From positions 372,001-436,000 of the forward strand of contig PGZF01000003.1 in assembly GCA_002840125.1 (NCBI GenBank): 64,000 bases of DNA, read 5' to 3'. Source of the stretch: Gammaproteobacteria bacterium HGW-Gammaproteobacteria-15. Its GTDB lineage: Bacteria; Pseudomonadota; Gammaproteobacteria; Enterobacterales; Alteromonadaceae. How positions within the stretch are numbered: position 1 is the stretch's first letter; each line of letters begins with the position of its first letter. Position numbers and translations under genes: made by a program. Of the stretch, positions 44,494 through 54,210 are shown in pieces. The notes beneath the pieces are model-generated. The model was not told where the DNA came from, did not search any database, and saw nothing but the letters and a program-made list of their open reading frames with translations.

Positions 44494-45567
44494 ATGTTAA
44501 ACGGGGTAACGACAACAAAATGGCTGGCCGGCGCGGGCCGGGCGTCAGCGCTGGCCTTGCTATTGCTGGGGCAAACAGCCTGTGCCGATGAACAACAAGC
44601 ACAGCCACAACTCAGTATCCATGATCCGGTGATGGCACAGCAAGATGGCCGCTTCTATTTATTCAGTACCGGGCCGGGCATTACTTATTATCACTCCGAC
44701 GATATGCTGCAGTGGCAACTGGCTGGCCGGGTATTTGCTGATGAACCACAGTGGGCTAAACAGGTAGCACCCAGCTTTGATGGCCATATCTGGGCGCCGG
44801 ATATTTATCAGCACAACGGCAAGTATTATTTGTATTACTCGGTGTCGGCCTTTGGCAAAAACACCTCGGCCATTGGCGTGACTGTTAATAATACGCTGGA
44901 TAAAAGCAGCCCCGATTACCAGTGGCAGGACAAAGGCATAGTACTGCAATCAGTGCCGCAGCGTGATTTATGGAACGCGATAGACCCCAATATTATTGCT
45001 GATGATAACGGCGATATCTGGATGAGCTTTGGCTCATTCTGGGGCGGTTTAAAGCTGGTAAAACTGGCAGATGACTTAGTATCGCTGGCACAACCGCAGC
45101 AGTGGCATACCATTGCCAAAGCACAGCGGCCGGCCTTTATTGATGATGCCGAGCCAGGCCCGGGCGAGCTCGAAGCGCCCTTTATCTTTAAACAGCATGG
45201 TTATTACTATCTGTTTGTTTCGTACGGTAAATGCTGCCGTGGTGCCGACAGTACCTACCATCTGGTGGTGGGTCGCTCACAACAGATAACCGGGCCCTAT
45301 CTGGATAAAGACGGTAAGTCGCTAAATGAAGGCGGCGGCACTGTGCTACTTAAAGGCAACCACGACTGGCCCGGCCTGGGCCATAACAGTGCCTACACCT
45401 TCAACGGTAAAGACTATCTGGTGTTTCATGCCTATGAAGCGGCCGACAATGGCCTGCAAAAACTAAAAATAGCCGAAATGAGCTGGGATGACGCCAAATG
45501 GCCGCTGCTGAGTGACAGCGTGCTGGATGACTATCGCAGCGTATTACTGAGCACAGAGCAAAAATAG
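44494..45567 (+). CDS. Exported GH43 arabinan endo-1,5-alpha-L-arabinosidase
   Basis: A hydrophobic signal (about residues 8-30) precedes ADEQQAQPQLSIHDPVM. The catalytic residues are Asp in SIHDPVM, Asp in AIDPNII and Glu in GELEAPF. It resembles the Cellvibrio Arb43A/Bacillus AbnA group of single-domain arabinanases (357 residues). The signal ends LGQTAC, which is a poor lipobox, so it is probably soluble in the periplasm or secreted. AAGGAGGC lies 6-8 nt before the ATG. It is the first gene of a plus-strand unit under site D. Confidence 0.86.
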   Translation: MLNGVTTTKWLAGAGRASALALLLLGQTACADEQQAQPQLSIHDPVMAQQDGRFYLFSTGPGITYYHSDDMLQWQLAGRVFADEPQWAKQVAPSFDGHIWAPDIYQHNGKYYLYYSVSAFGKNTSAIGVTVNNTLDKSSPDYQWQDKGIVLQSVPQRDLWNAIDPNIIADDNGDIWMSFGSFWGGLKLVKLADDLVSLAQPQQWHTIAKAQRPAFIDDAEPGPGELEAPFIFKQHGYYYLFVSYGKCCRGADSTYHLVVGRSQQITGPYLDKDGKSLNEGGGTVLLKGNHDWPGLGHNSAYTFNGKDYLVFHAYEAADNGLQKLKIAEMSWDDAKWPLLSDSVLDDYRSVLLSTEQK

Positions 45568-45605
45568 CGCTGCTAAAGCGACAAATAAAAACGGGGATAG
45601 ACAAG

Positions 45606-47459
45606 ATGCATAACATTAAACCAATACTTAAGCCGGCATTACTGGCCAGCGCCATAATGCTGTCACTAAGCGGCTGCCAGCAGTCGCTGAACCAGGTAGC
45701 TGATGTTAATAATGCTGTGGTCAGCGATGCCTATGAAGGCCAGAGTTTTACCAACCCGCTGTATAACAATGGCGCTGATCCCTGGCTGGAATATTTTGAC
45801 GGCAATTATTACCTGACCACCACTACCTGGACCTCGCAGTTAGTTATGCGCAAAGCACCCACGCTGGCCGGGCTGGCTGAGGCAACACCGGTTTATTTAT
45901 GGTCAGAAACTGATCCAGCCCGCTGCTGTAATTTCTGGGCCTATGAGTTTCACCGCCTCAAAGGGCCGGATGGTTATCGCTGGTATATGATGTTTACCTC
46001 TGGCAAGCAGGAAAACCTTGATGGCCAGCATTTGTCGGTATTGGAAAGTGCCGGTGATGATCCTATGGGGCCTTATCAGTTTAAAGGCTCACCGATGCCA
46101 GATAGCTGGAATATCGACGGTAACTATCTGCAGCATAACGGTAAATTATATTTGTTATGGTCTGAGTGGGTGGGCGATGAGCAACTAAACTGGATTGCGC
46201 AGATGGTTAACCCCTGGACCATTACCGGGCCCAGAGTGGTGCTGTCGCGGCCAGAGCTGCCGTGGGAAATATCCGGCCGTAAAGTGAATGAAGGTGCAGA
46301 AGTGCTTAAACGTAATGGCCGCACCTTTGTGGTGTATTCGGCCAGCTTTTGCGACACGCCGGATTACAAACTCGGCCTGCTGGAGCTGACCGGTGATGAC
46401 CCGCTTAACCCGGCAGACTGGACCAAGTACGACAAACCGGTGTTCGAGCGCGCCAATGGCGTTTACGGGCCTGGCCATAACGGCTTTTTTAGATCACCGG
46501 ACAATAAAGAAGACTGGCTGGTTTACCACGGTAATAACAAAGCAACCGATGGCTGCAGTGCAACCCGCTCGTTACGGGCTCAGTCGTTTAGCTGGCATGC
46601 CGATGGCACGCCTGATTTTGGTCAGCCGGTTCCGGAAGGCCAGGTAATGGCGGCACCGTCGGGTGAAAACGGCCCGATAACGGCAGTGCCGCAAGGGGCT
46701 GACTGGTTATTGCGTAACGGTAAGGGCCAATGTTTAAGCGTGGTTGATGGCGCCCCGGCGGCTGTTAATTGCTCTGCAGATACAGCATTAAAAGTCGATC
46801 CGACCATGGGCGAATATTACCGTTTAGTGACCCGGCAGGGCCAGTATATCGGCCTTGGCCTTGATGGTGCAGCTGAGGCCGGCCCCTGGCGTAATAAAGT
46901 GCGCCAGCAGTGGCGTTTTGCGGCCACGGATTCAGCGGCATGGCAACTCATCAATAAAGCCAGTGATACGGCATTGCCCTTAGCCGCCTGTGATGCAGAT
47001 GAAGCGTGTAACCAGTGGCAATTACTGCCGGCCGGTAAGGTAGCTATCAGCAGCAGCCAGAGTGGTAAGGTGTTGTCAGTTGCTGCCGGGCAGCTGGCTG
47101 GTGTGGCAAAAGTCAGCCAGACAGGCTGGCAAAACCGGCCCGATCAGCACTGGCAGTTTAGCCAGACCGAGCAGGGCACGTTGCAACTGCGTAATGCGAC
47201 GAATCCTGAGCTTTGCATGGCAGTAGAAGCAGAGTCTCTGGCGGCAGGTGCACCGGTGGTAATGGCTGCCTGTGATGCCAAAGCCAGCCACTGGCTATTG
47301 CAGCCCAATAGCTACGGCAGTATGCGGTTAGTGTCGGCGCATAGCAAAGCGGTGTTGGAAGTACCGGCCTGTGCCCTGGCAGATGATAGCGAATTAAAGC
47401 AGGCGCCACTGGCAGCAGACAGCTTTTGTCAGCGTTTTCATATCCGCGCCATTGACTAA
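45606..47459 (+). CDS. GH43 lipoprotein with C-terminal ricin-type lectin domains
   Basis: Lipobox LSGC (Cys near residue 24) predicts a lipoprotein. The GH43 domain (about residues 50-345) has base Asp in NGADPWLEY and acid Glu in KVNEGAEVL, and is of the exo-arabinofuranosidase branch seen twice more in the locus. About 270 further residues form beta-trefoil-like repeats with QW-type motifs (QQWRF, NQWQL, QHWQF, SHWLL), as in ricin/CBM13 lectins. These would bind polysaccharide and hold the enzyme on arabinan or pectin side chains. At 617 residues it is the largest GH43 here. Confidence 0.85.
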   Translation: MHNIKPILKPALLASAIMLSLSGCQQSLNQVADVNNAVVSDAYEGQSFTNPLYNNGADPWLEYFDGNYYLTTTTWTSQLVMRKAPTLAGLAEATPVYLWSETDPARCCNFWAYEFHRLKGPDGYRWYMMFTSGKQENLDGQHLSVLESAGDDPMGPYQFKGSPMPDSWNIDGNYLQHNGKLYLLWSEWVGDEQLNWIAQMVNPWTITGPRVVLSRPELPWEISGRKVNEGAEVLKRNGRTFVVYSASFCDTPDYKLGLLELTGDDPLNPADWTKYDKPVFERANGVYGPGHNGFFRSPDNKEDWLVYHGNNKATDGCSATRSLRAQSFSWHADGTPDFGQPVPEGQVMAAPSGENGPITAVPQGADWLLRNGKGQCLSVVDGAPAAVNCSADTALKVDPTMGEYYRLVTRQGQYIGLGLDGAAEAGPWRNKVRQQWRFAATDSAAWQLINKASDTALPLAACDADEACNQWQLLPAGKVAISSSQSGKVLSVAAGQLAGVAKVSQTGWQNRPDQHWQFSQTEQGTLQLRNATNPELCMAVEAESLAAGAPVVMAACDAKASHWLLQPNSYGSMRLVSAHSKAVLEVPACALADDSELKQAPLAADSFCQRFHIRAID

Positions 47460-47466
47460 CCCCCGA

Positions 47467-47492
47467 CAGCAGAGCCGCTTTGGGCTCTGCTG
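47467..47492 (+). other. G-C-rich hairpin directly after the GH43-lectin stop
   Basis: CAGCAGAGCC (47467-47476) pairs perfectly with GGCTCTGCTG (47483-47492) around a 6-nt loop. No T run follows; the next 20 nt carry the ribosome site of a small ORF. Confidence 0.6.
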
Positions 47493-47513
47493 CCAGATAA
47501 CAGGTGAATAAAA

Positions 47514-47624
47514 ATGACAGCTTCATCTATACCAGACGCTGCTGCCCCGGCCTCTGAAGCAGAACAACCTGCGGCAGAGCCGCAAGCTGAACTGGAGCAG
47601 CAGGTTGAGTTAGGGTACAACTGA
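47514..47624 (+). CDS. Small acidic Ala/Glu/Gln-rich ORF, 36 residues
   Basis: An ATG with AGGTGA nine nt upstream opens a 36-codon frame rich in Ala, Glu, Gln and Pro, with no cysteine and no hydrophobic segment. It sits 54 bp after the GH43-lectin gene on the same strand and before a strong terminator, so it would be on the same transcript. No family is recognised, and it may not be translated. Confidence 0.35.
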   Translation: MTASSIPDAAAPASEAEQPAAEPQAELEQQVELGYN

Positions 47625-47644
47625 CACGATTTTTCTAACATAAA

Positions 47645-47673
47645 CAAAAGCCCCTGCATTGCAGGGGCTTTTG
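47645..47673. terminator. Bidirectional terminator between the GH43 unit and the TonB receptor
   Basis: CAAAAGCCCCTGCA (47645-47658) and TGCAGGGGCTTTTG (47660-47673) form a near-perfect palindrome with T and A runs, serving both convergent units. Confidence 0.9.
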
Positions 47674-47689
47674 TATTAGCGCAACCAGA

Positions 47690-50476
47690 TTACAGGCTGT
47701 AACGGAACCCCAGCGCAAAGGTTCGGCTAAACAGCGAAGAGCCAAAGTTATGCGTTGACGGGTACTCGTAGTAACTCTGGAAAATTTCGTTAGTCAGGTT
47801 AGTGGCATCAAACGTCAGCATCAGGTTGTCGGTGACATGGTAACTTAACTGAAAATCGAGGCTTTTTTCCGGGTTGCGGTATATACCCAGCGGGTTAGCA
47901 AACTGAGCCGCTTCGTAGTTATTCAGGAAGTCTTCACGCCAGACATACGACAGCCGCATATCGAAACGCTCTTTCTCATAGGCCAGTACCACGCTGTAGG
48001 AGGAATCCGATACACCGAATAGTGGCGTGGTATCGGTGCCCACTACCGTGCCCTCACTGTTGGTGATTGGAATATCCTGCGACGAGTCCAGTATGGTGTA
48101 ACTGGCTTGTATACCAATGCCGTCTAACAGTTCTGGTAACCCCTTGGGGAAGTACACTACACCTAATTCATAACCATCCAGTTTACCGTTTGAAGCATTA
48201 TCCGGCTGGTTCAGGATATAGGGATATTCGCCCTGGCCATCATCGTGAATTACCCGGCGGCGAAAATCGACGACAAAGCCTTCAATGTCACGCTTAAAGG
48301 CGGTTGCGTATAGCGTACTGCCTTCAGCAAAATACCATTCCAGCGACAGATCGTAGTTTTTAGATTCGGTTGGTTTTAGCTCAGGGTTGCCACCGCTGGC
48401 AGTGCCATAACCAATATTGGTCACATCGCGCACATAGTTAATAGTGGGGTTTAGCTGGGCAAAGCCCGGACGGCGCAGCGTTTCGCCGTAGCTAAAGCGG
48501 GCCAGTAAATCGTCGGTCAGGTTGTAACGCAACATCAGGCTGGGTAATACCTTGCTGGCGCCGGTTGAGGCAGTATTACCGGCAAACGCCATATCGGTAT
48601 CCACATCAACATAGCGCAAGCCAAACTGGCCATCGAATAAACGCCCACCCAGTTCAGTTTCAAAATCTGCCTGCGCATACAGCGCAGTGGTTGTTTCGGT
48701 CACTGCGAAGGTTTGTGCTAACACGCGTTGATCACCAATAGCCAGATTAGATCCGGTTTCAGTGTTGTATATAGTGCGGAACATATCGGCGTTATCGCGG
48801 ATATAGTAGCCATTGGCAGCTAACCAAGAGGTAGGCACATCCGATTCGCCATCAAAAAAACCGTTGTTGGTATGCAGCAAGCCCTCATAGGTAGCTAACT
48901 GACATGCCGCGTTGCCAGAGTTACACAAACCGGTATCTTGCAACAGCTGGGCTTCGGAGGCTTTGCGTTTGTCATAACGGCCACCAAAACTGATATTGGT
49001 AATAAAGCCTTTATTCAGCGTGTAGTCGGCATCTAAGGTAAAGCTCAGTGCATCGCCGTCACGGCTATATGCCTGATCATAAAGCTGGGCCATAGCCCAT
49101 TGATCCGGCGCGGTTAAATCTGTGGCCGGGCCAAATTGAAAAGCAGGCAGACCGCCGCCGCTGTTAAAGTCAACGGTGATGCTGTCGGCCACCCGCTCAG
49201 TGCGCATAGCAAAAAAGCTCTCATCGTACTGGCTGTCCTGATACACCACTTCAGAGCGCAGTTGCAGGTTGTCGCCAATCAGCCATTTTCCGCCCAGTGC
49301 ATACACATAGCTATCGGTTTTGCCGGTGCTTAAGTCGCCGCTGGTAAACATGTAAGGTGCGCCAACAGTGCGGGATTTAATGATATTGGTACCTTCGAAC
49401 AGGCTGATGTCCGGGTTGTCGCCTAAGTTGCCCCACCAGTCGACAAAGGAAAACAACAACGAGTTATAAGATTCGTTGCGAAAGCCATTATAAAACGCTT
49501 CGAAGATGTACTCGGAAGTATCATTTGGCGCAAACTGAAAAGCCACATTGACTGCCGGGCGCTCGCGTTTACCGGTCAGATCGCTGGCAAATACGGCATC
49601 ACGCGACAGTAAATATTCGGTAGGTACGCCATTAACATCAAAGGTCGAGCCCGGTGCAAAGGGTAAACCGGCTTCTAAGCCCGGTTGCCAGATCGGGTTT
49701 TCAGTGGCCCGGCCATCGGTGCTGCGGATAATTTCGTAAGGTGCCCAGCCTGCCGGTGGATTATTAGTGGCAAACGGCATCATAGCGCCGGCAGTAACGC
49801 TTTGATCGCGATAATGCGTTTCAGCATAAGACAGGTTAATCAGCGCGCCAAAGCGGCTAGCGCCAATATCCCAGTTATTGCTGAATAAAGCGCTGATATT
49901 GGGGTCAGTTTTATCGGCTTGTTCTGAGTGAATACCACGGCCGGCCACTACCAGCTTGCTGGTGTCAAAATCGAACGGGCGCTGGGTATGAATATCAATC
50001 TGGCCGGCGATACCGGTTTCTATCAGGCTGGCAGAGCGGGTTTTATACACATCTACTCGGTTTAGCAAGCTGGCTGGAATATCTGCCAGTGCCACTGAGC
50101 GGCCTGAGGCGGTAAAAATATTGCGGCCATTAACGGTGGTGGTAACGTCATTTAAGCCGCGGATAGACACGGTACTAACCTCACCGGCGCCACGGTCTGT
50201 TACCTGTACCCCGGATAAACGTTGCAGGGCTTCTACTACGTTATTATCGGGAAATTTACCAATATCTTCCGAGATAATTGAATCGACGATTTGCATATTT
50301 TCCCGCTTCAGATCAACTGAACGGGCCAGGCTGCCACGAATGCCTTTTACCAGAATAACTTCAACCTCATCTGGCGATACTGTGGTGTCGTCACTGCTTT
50401 GCTGAGCGTATAACGGATGGGCAGACAATGTTATCGCCATGGCGACAGCACTGCTTAAAACCGAAGGTTTAAACAT
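47690..50476 (-). CDS. TonB-dependent outer-membrane receptor
   Basis: It has 928 residues, starting at the ATG of MFKPSVLSS (GGGGAG about 8 nt upstream; an ATG two codons earlier is too close to it). The signal peptide ends YAQ near residue 25. The plug domain follows (EVILVKGIRGS, PDNNVVEALQRLSGVQV), then a 22-strand barrel ending FALGFRYSL. The plug pattern is of the TonB-Xanth-Caul subgroup, which often imports plant-polysaccharide fragments. It is convergent to the GH43 cluster and has the same class of operator upstream, so arabino-oligosaccharides are the likely cargo. Confidence 0.9.
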   Translation of the reverse strand: MFKPSVLSSAVAMAITLSAHPLYAQQSSDDTTVSPDEVEVILVKGIRGSLARSVDLKRENMQIVDSIISEDIGKFPDNNVVEALQRLSGVQVTDRGAGEVSTVSIRGLNDVTTTVNGRNIFTASGRSVALADIPASLLNRVDVYKTRSASLIETGIAGQIDIHTQRPFDFDTSKLVVAGRGIHSEQADKTDPNISALFSNNWDIGASRFGALINLSYAETHYRDQSVTAGAMMPFATNNPPAGWAPYEIIRSTDGRATENPIWQPGLEAGLPFAPGSTFDVNGVPTEYLLSRDAVFASDLTGKRERPAVNVAFQFAPNDTSEYIFEAFYNGFRNESYNSLLFSFVDWWGNLGDNPDISLFEGTNIIKSRTVGAPYMFTSGDLSTGKTDSYVYALGGKWLIGDNLQLRSEVVYQDSQYDESFFAMRTERVADSITVDFNSGGGLPAFQFGPATDLTAPDQWAMAQLYDQAYSRDGDALSFTLDADYTLNKGFITNISFGGRYDKRKASEAQLLQDTGLCNSGNAACQLATYEGLLHTNNGFFDGESDVPTSWLAANGYYIRDNADMFRTIYNTETGSNLAIGDQRVLAQTFAVTETTTALYAQADFETELGGRLFDGQFGLRYVDVDTDMAFAGNTASTGASKVLPSLMLRYNLTDDLLARFSYGETLRRPGFAQLNPTINYVRDVTNIGYGTASGGNPELKPTESKNYDLSLEWYFAEGSTLYATAFKRDIEGFVVDFRRRVIHDDGQGEYPYILNQPDNASNGKLDGYELGVVYFPKGLPELLDGIGIQASYTILDSSQDIPITNSEGTVVGTDTTPLFGVSDSSYSVVLAYEKERFDMRLSYVWREDFLNNYEAAQFANPLGIYRNPEKSLDFQLSYHVTDNLMLTFDATNLTNEIFQSYYEYPSTHNFGSSLFSRTFALGFRYSL

Positions 50477-50563
50477 GAGCATAACTCCCCTTGTCACTTA
50501 TGTTATTGCCTTCCTGGCCAGAGAGAACTGACAATGGAGGCGTTTTTTTATGTGTTTTTATTA

Positions 50564-50581
50564 TTCGTGCTATTGTACGAA
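50564..50581 (-). promoter_or_regulatory. Candidate operator site F1 upstream of the TonB receptor
   Basis: TTCGT and ACGAA flank the 8-nt centre GCTATTGT (ACAATAGC on the minus strand). It abuts the longer inverted repeat F2, whose centre is almost the same. Confidence 0.5.
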
Positions 50582-50611
50582 CTATTAATCATCCTATTGT
50601 ATGATTAATAG
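50582..50611 (-). promoter_or_regulatory. Candidate operator site F2, 11-bp-arm inverted repeat over the TonB receptor promoter
   Basis: CTATTAATCAT (50582-50592) and ATGATTAATAG (50601-50611) are perfect complements around the centre CCTATTGT. On the minus strand a perfect -35 TTGACA (50619-50614) lies 17 bp before TAGGAT (50596-50591), so the repeat covers the spacer and the -10. A bound repressor would block this promoter. Confidence 0.6.
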
Positions 50612-50739
50612 GCTGTCAATGAACTGCTGTAAAAATATCCAAACCCGGCCGTCGCGCTTTTAGCAGCGCAGCAAAAAGCAGCCGCTTGTGGCAAAATAGC
50701 CCGCTATTCGCTATAGGCTTACAAAGCAGGGGCGGCCGA

Positions 50740-51330
50740 ATGCTGCTGATGATCGATAATTACGACTCTTTTACTTATAACCTGGTGCAGTACTTTGCTG
50801 CATTAGGCCAGCAGGTTATGGTGCGGCGCAACGATGATATTAGCGTGGCGCAGATAGCCACGCTGGCGCCGCAGTATCTGGTTATTTCACCTGGGCCAAA
50901 AACCCCGGATGATGCCGGGGTGTCATTGGCGGCTATTGAGCAGTTTGCCGGCAAAATTCCTATCCTCGGAGTTTGTCTGGGCCATCAGGCCATTGCGCAG
51001 GTATTTGGTGGCCGCGTGGTACGGGCCCGTCAGGTTATGCATGGTAAAAATTCGCTGGTGCGACACAATAATCAATCGGTATTTCATGGCCTGGCCAATC
51101 CGCTGGATGTAACGCGCTATCACTCTTTAGTGGTAGATAAACACAGCCTGCCCTCCGAGTTGGTGCAAACGGCCTGGACAGATGATGCCAGCCAGGAAAC
51201 AGCCGACATTATGGGTTTAATGCATCCTGGGCTGGCATTACACGGTGTGCAGTTTCATCCGGAGGCTATTCTTAGCCAGCAGGGTAAACAGCTGTTAGAT
51301 AATTTTTTAACCCTGGCGCAGCCCGGCTAA
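50740..51330 (+). CDS. pabA: Glutamine amidotransferase of aminodeoxychorismate/anthranilate synthase
   Basis: It supplies ammonia for p-aminobenzoate (and possibly anthranilate) synthesis. The catalytic triad is visible: Cys in GVCLGHQ (about residue 79), and His and Glu in FHPEAI. The start at [14 protein letters not shown], with AGGGGCGG before it, is the conserved N-terminus; the open frame begins 18 codons earlier. The protein has 196 residues. pabA next to an acetylornithine aminotransferase gene is common in gammaproteobacteria. It is divergent from the TonB receptor. Confidence 0.9.
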   Translation: MLLMIDNYDSFTYNLVQYFAALGQQVMVRRNDDISVAQIATLAPQYLVISPGPKTPDDAGVSLAAIEQFAGKIPILGVCLGHQAIAQVFGGRVVRARQVMHGKNSLVRHNNQSVFHGLANPLDVTRYHSLVVDKHSLPSELVQTAWTDDASQETADIMGLMHPGLALHGVQFHPEAILSQQGKQLLDNFLTLAQPG

Positions 51331-51422
51331 GCCAGCTGGCTTGACTCTGCCGGAGTCCGGTTGCAGTATTGGCGGCAGGCAGTGCACATGACAACTGTCA
51401 CCGAATTCAGATGGAGCCTTTA

Positions 51423-52538
51423 GTGTCTTTTGCAGATGTGATGGTGCAGCGCTTTTTTGATCAGTTAGTTGGGGTAAACCCGGAAAAAAAACGTCTCGGT
51501 TACCAAATCCGGGCGGGGCAGATGGATACGCAGCGTACTTTGCTGGCTGTGGAAGCGGAGGCCCAACAGGTACGCGAGGCCGGCGAGCAGGCTAAAGCCC
51601 AGTTTACTGAGTTTGCCCAGGCGCATTTGCATGATGAAGTGGCCGATGAGCTGCTACGCAAACTGCATAATATTGAACAGGTGATGGCGTCGTTATTTGA
51701 TCCGGGCGAAGCATTTTTTCCGGTGTTGGATTTACTAAGTGACAAAGTGGTAACCGTTAACAGGCTGGACCCACTGGTATCAAAAGTACCCTGGTTAAAA
51801 GAAGAATTGTTACGCCTGGTTAATCAGCCGCAGTACCGTAACCGCACCGCGTCGGGTGCAATGATCAAAGATATTAAAACCGCGCTACGCTTTTTAGGGG
51901 TTGAAAGTTTACAGCTGATTATACCGGTATATGCTATGCGGCGGATGATACCGCATTCAACCGACCCTTTTACGCCGTTAAAAAGCCGGTTGTGGGACTA
52001 CACACTGGCAGTTGCCATTGCTGCGCGTGCGTTGGCAGAGAATAGTGCCGAGCATCCTTATAACGCGTTTTGTGCCGGCTTGTTTCATACCACCGGCCAT
52101 GCCGTAGTTACCCGCAACTACCTGCGTACTTACCTGCAGGTACGCCAGCAGCAATTGCTGCATGCCAGAGAAAATCGTGATACTCAGCTTACCAACACAC
52201 TGGATCAGCTTGAAGCCGATGCCAGTTTTTTATGTGAAAGCCTTGCCGAGTTCGCTGCGGTATTAAGTGCAGACATCACTTCGCGCTGGCAGTTACGTAC
52301 ATTACCGCTGTGCCAGACGCTGGATCAACTGGCTGAAGGTGCCGGTTTTGCCGGATGCAGCCCTCTGGCCCGGCTGGTGTTGCAGGCGCAAACTTATGTG
52401 CAATGGCAAACATTGCGCAAAAACCAACAGATATCTGAGCAGGAAACCAGTGAGTGGTTTGCGGCAGTGCAGCTAAGCAGCGACAGCCTGGATATTCTGG
52501 CCAGAACCAACCTAAAACGTTTAGGTATTGAATTGTAA
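51423..52538 (+). CDS. HDOD-domain protein
   Basis: The GTG at 51423 is chosen because GGAG lies 7 nt upstream; the ATG at 51411 is the alternative. About 110 residues of helical N-terminal region precede an HDOD domain (from near LDLLSDKVVTVNRLDPLVSKV to residue 300, with LRFLGVESLQLIIP and FCAGLFHTTGHAV). The domain lacks a full set of HD metal ligands, as HDOD proteins do. HDOD proteins act in signalling, often around cyclic di-GMP, but the role here is unknown. It separates pabA from the astC/argD gene. Confidence 0.75.
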   Translation: MSFADVMVQRFFDQLVGVNPEKKRLGYQIRAGQMDTQRTLLAVEAEAQQVREAGEQAKAQFTEFAQAHLHDEVADELLRKLHNIEQVMASLFDPGEAFFPVLDLLSDKVVTVNRLDPLVSKVPWLKEELLRLVNQPQYRNRTASGAMIKDIKTALRFLGVESLQLIIPVYAMRRMIPHSTDPFTPLKSRLWDYTLAVAIAARALAENSAEHPYNAFCAGLFHTTGHAVVTRNYLRTYLQVRQQQLLHARENRDTQLTNTLDQLEADASFLCESLAEFAAVLSADITSRWQLRTLPLCQTLDQLAEGAGFAGCSPLARLVLQAQTYVQWQTLRKNQQISEQETSEWFAAVQLSSDSLDILARTNLKRLGIEL

Positions 52539-54092
<1,554 letters not shown>

Positions 54093-54162
54093 CACGACGC
54101 TCATGACACTGCTGTTCTGACACGACTATTAAGCAGCACCAAGACTGCAAAAATGAAGCTAA

Positions 54163-54178
54163 GGGGCCTTAGAGCCCC
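54163..54178 (+). other. Small hairpin between astC and astA
   Basis: GGGGC (54163-54167) and GCCCC (54174-54178) pair around CTTAGA in the 118-bp gap. There is no T run, so it is more likely an mRNA-processing or attenuation element than a terminator. Confidence 0.35.
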
Positions 54179-54210
54179 GAAAACGATAAAGTAAAAGTGG
54201 AGTAGCGACG

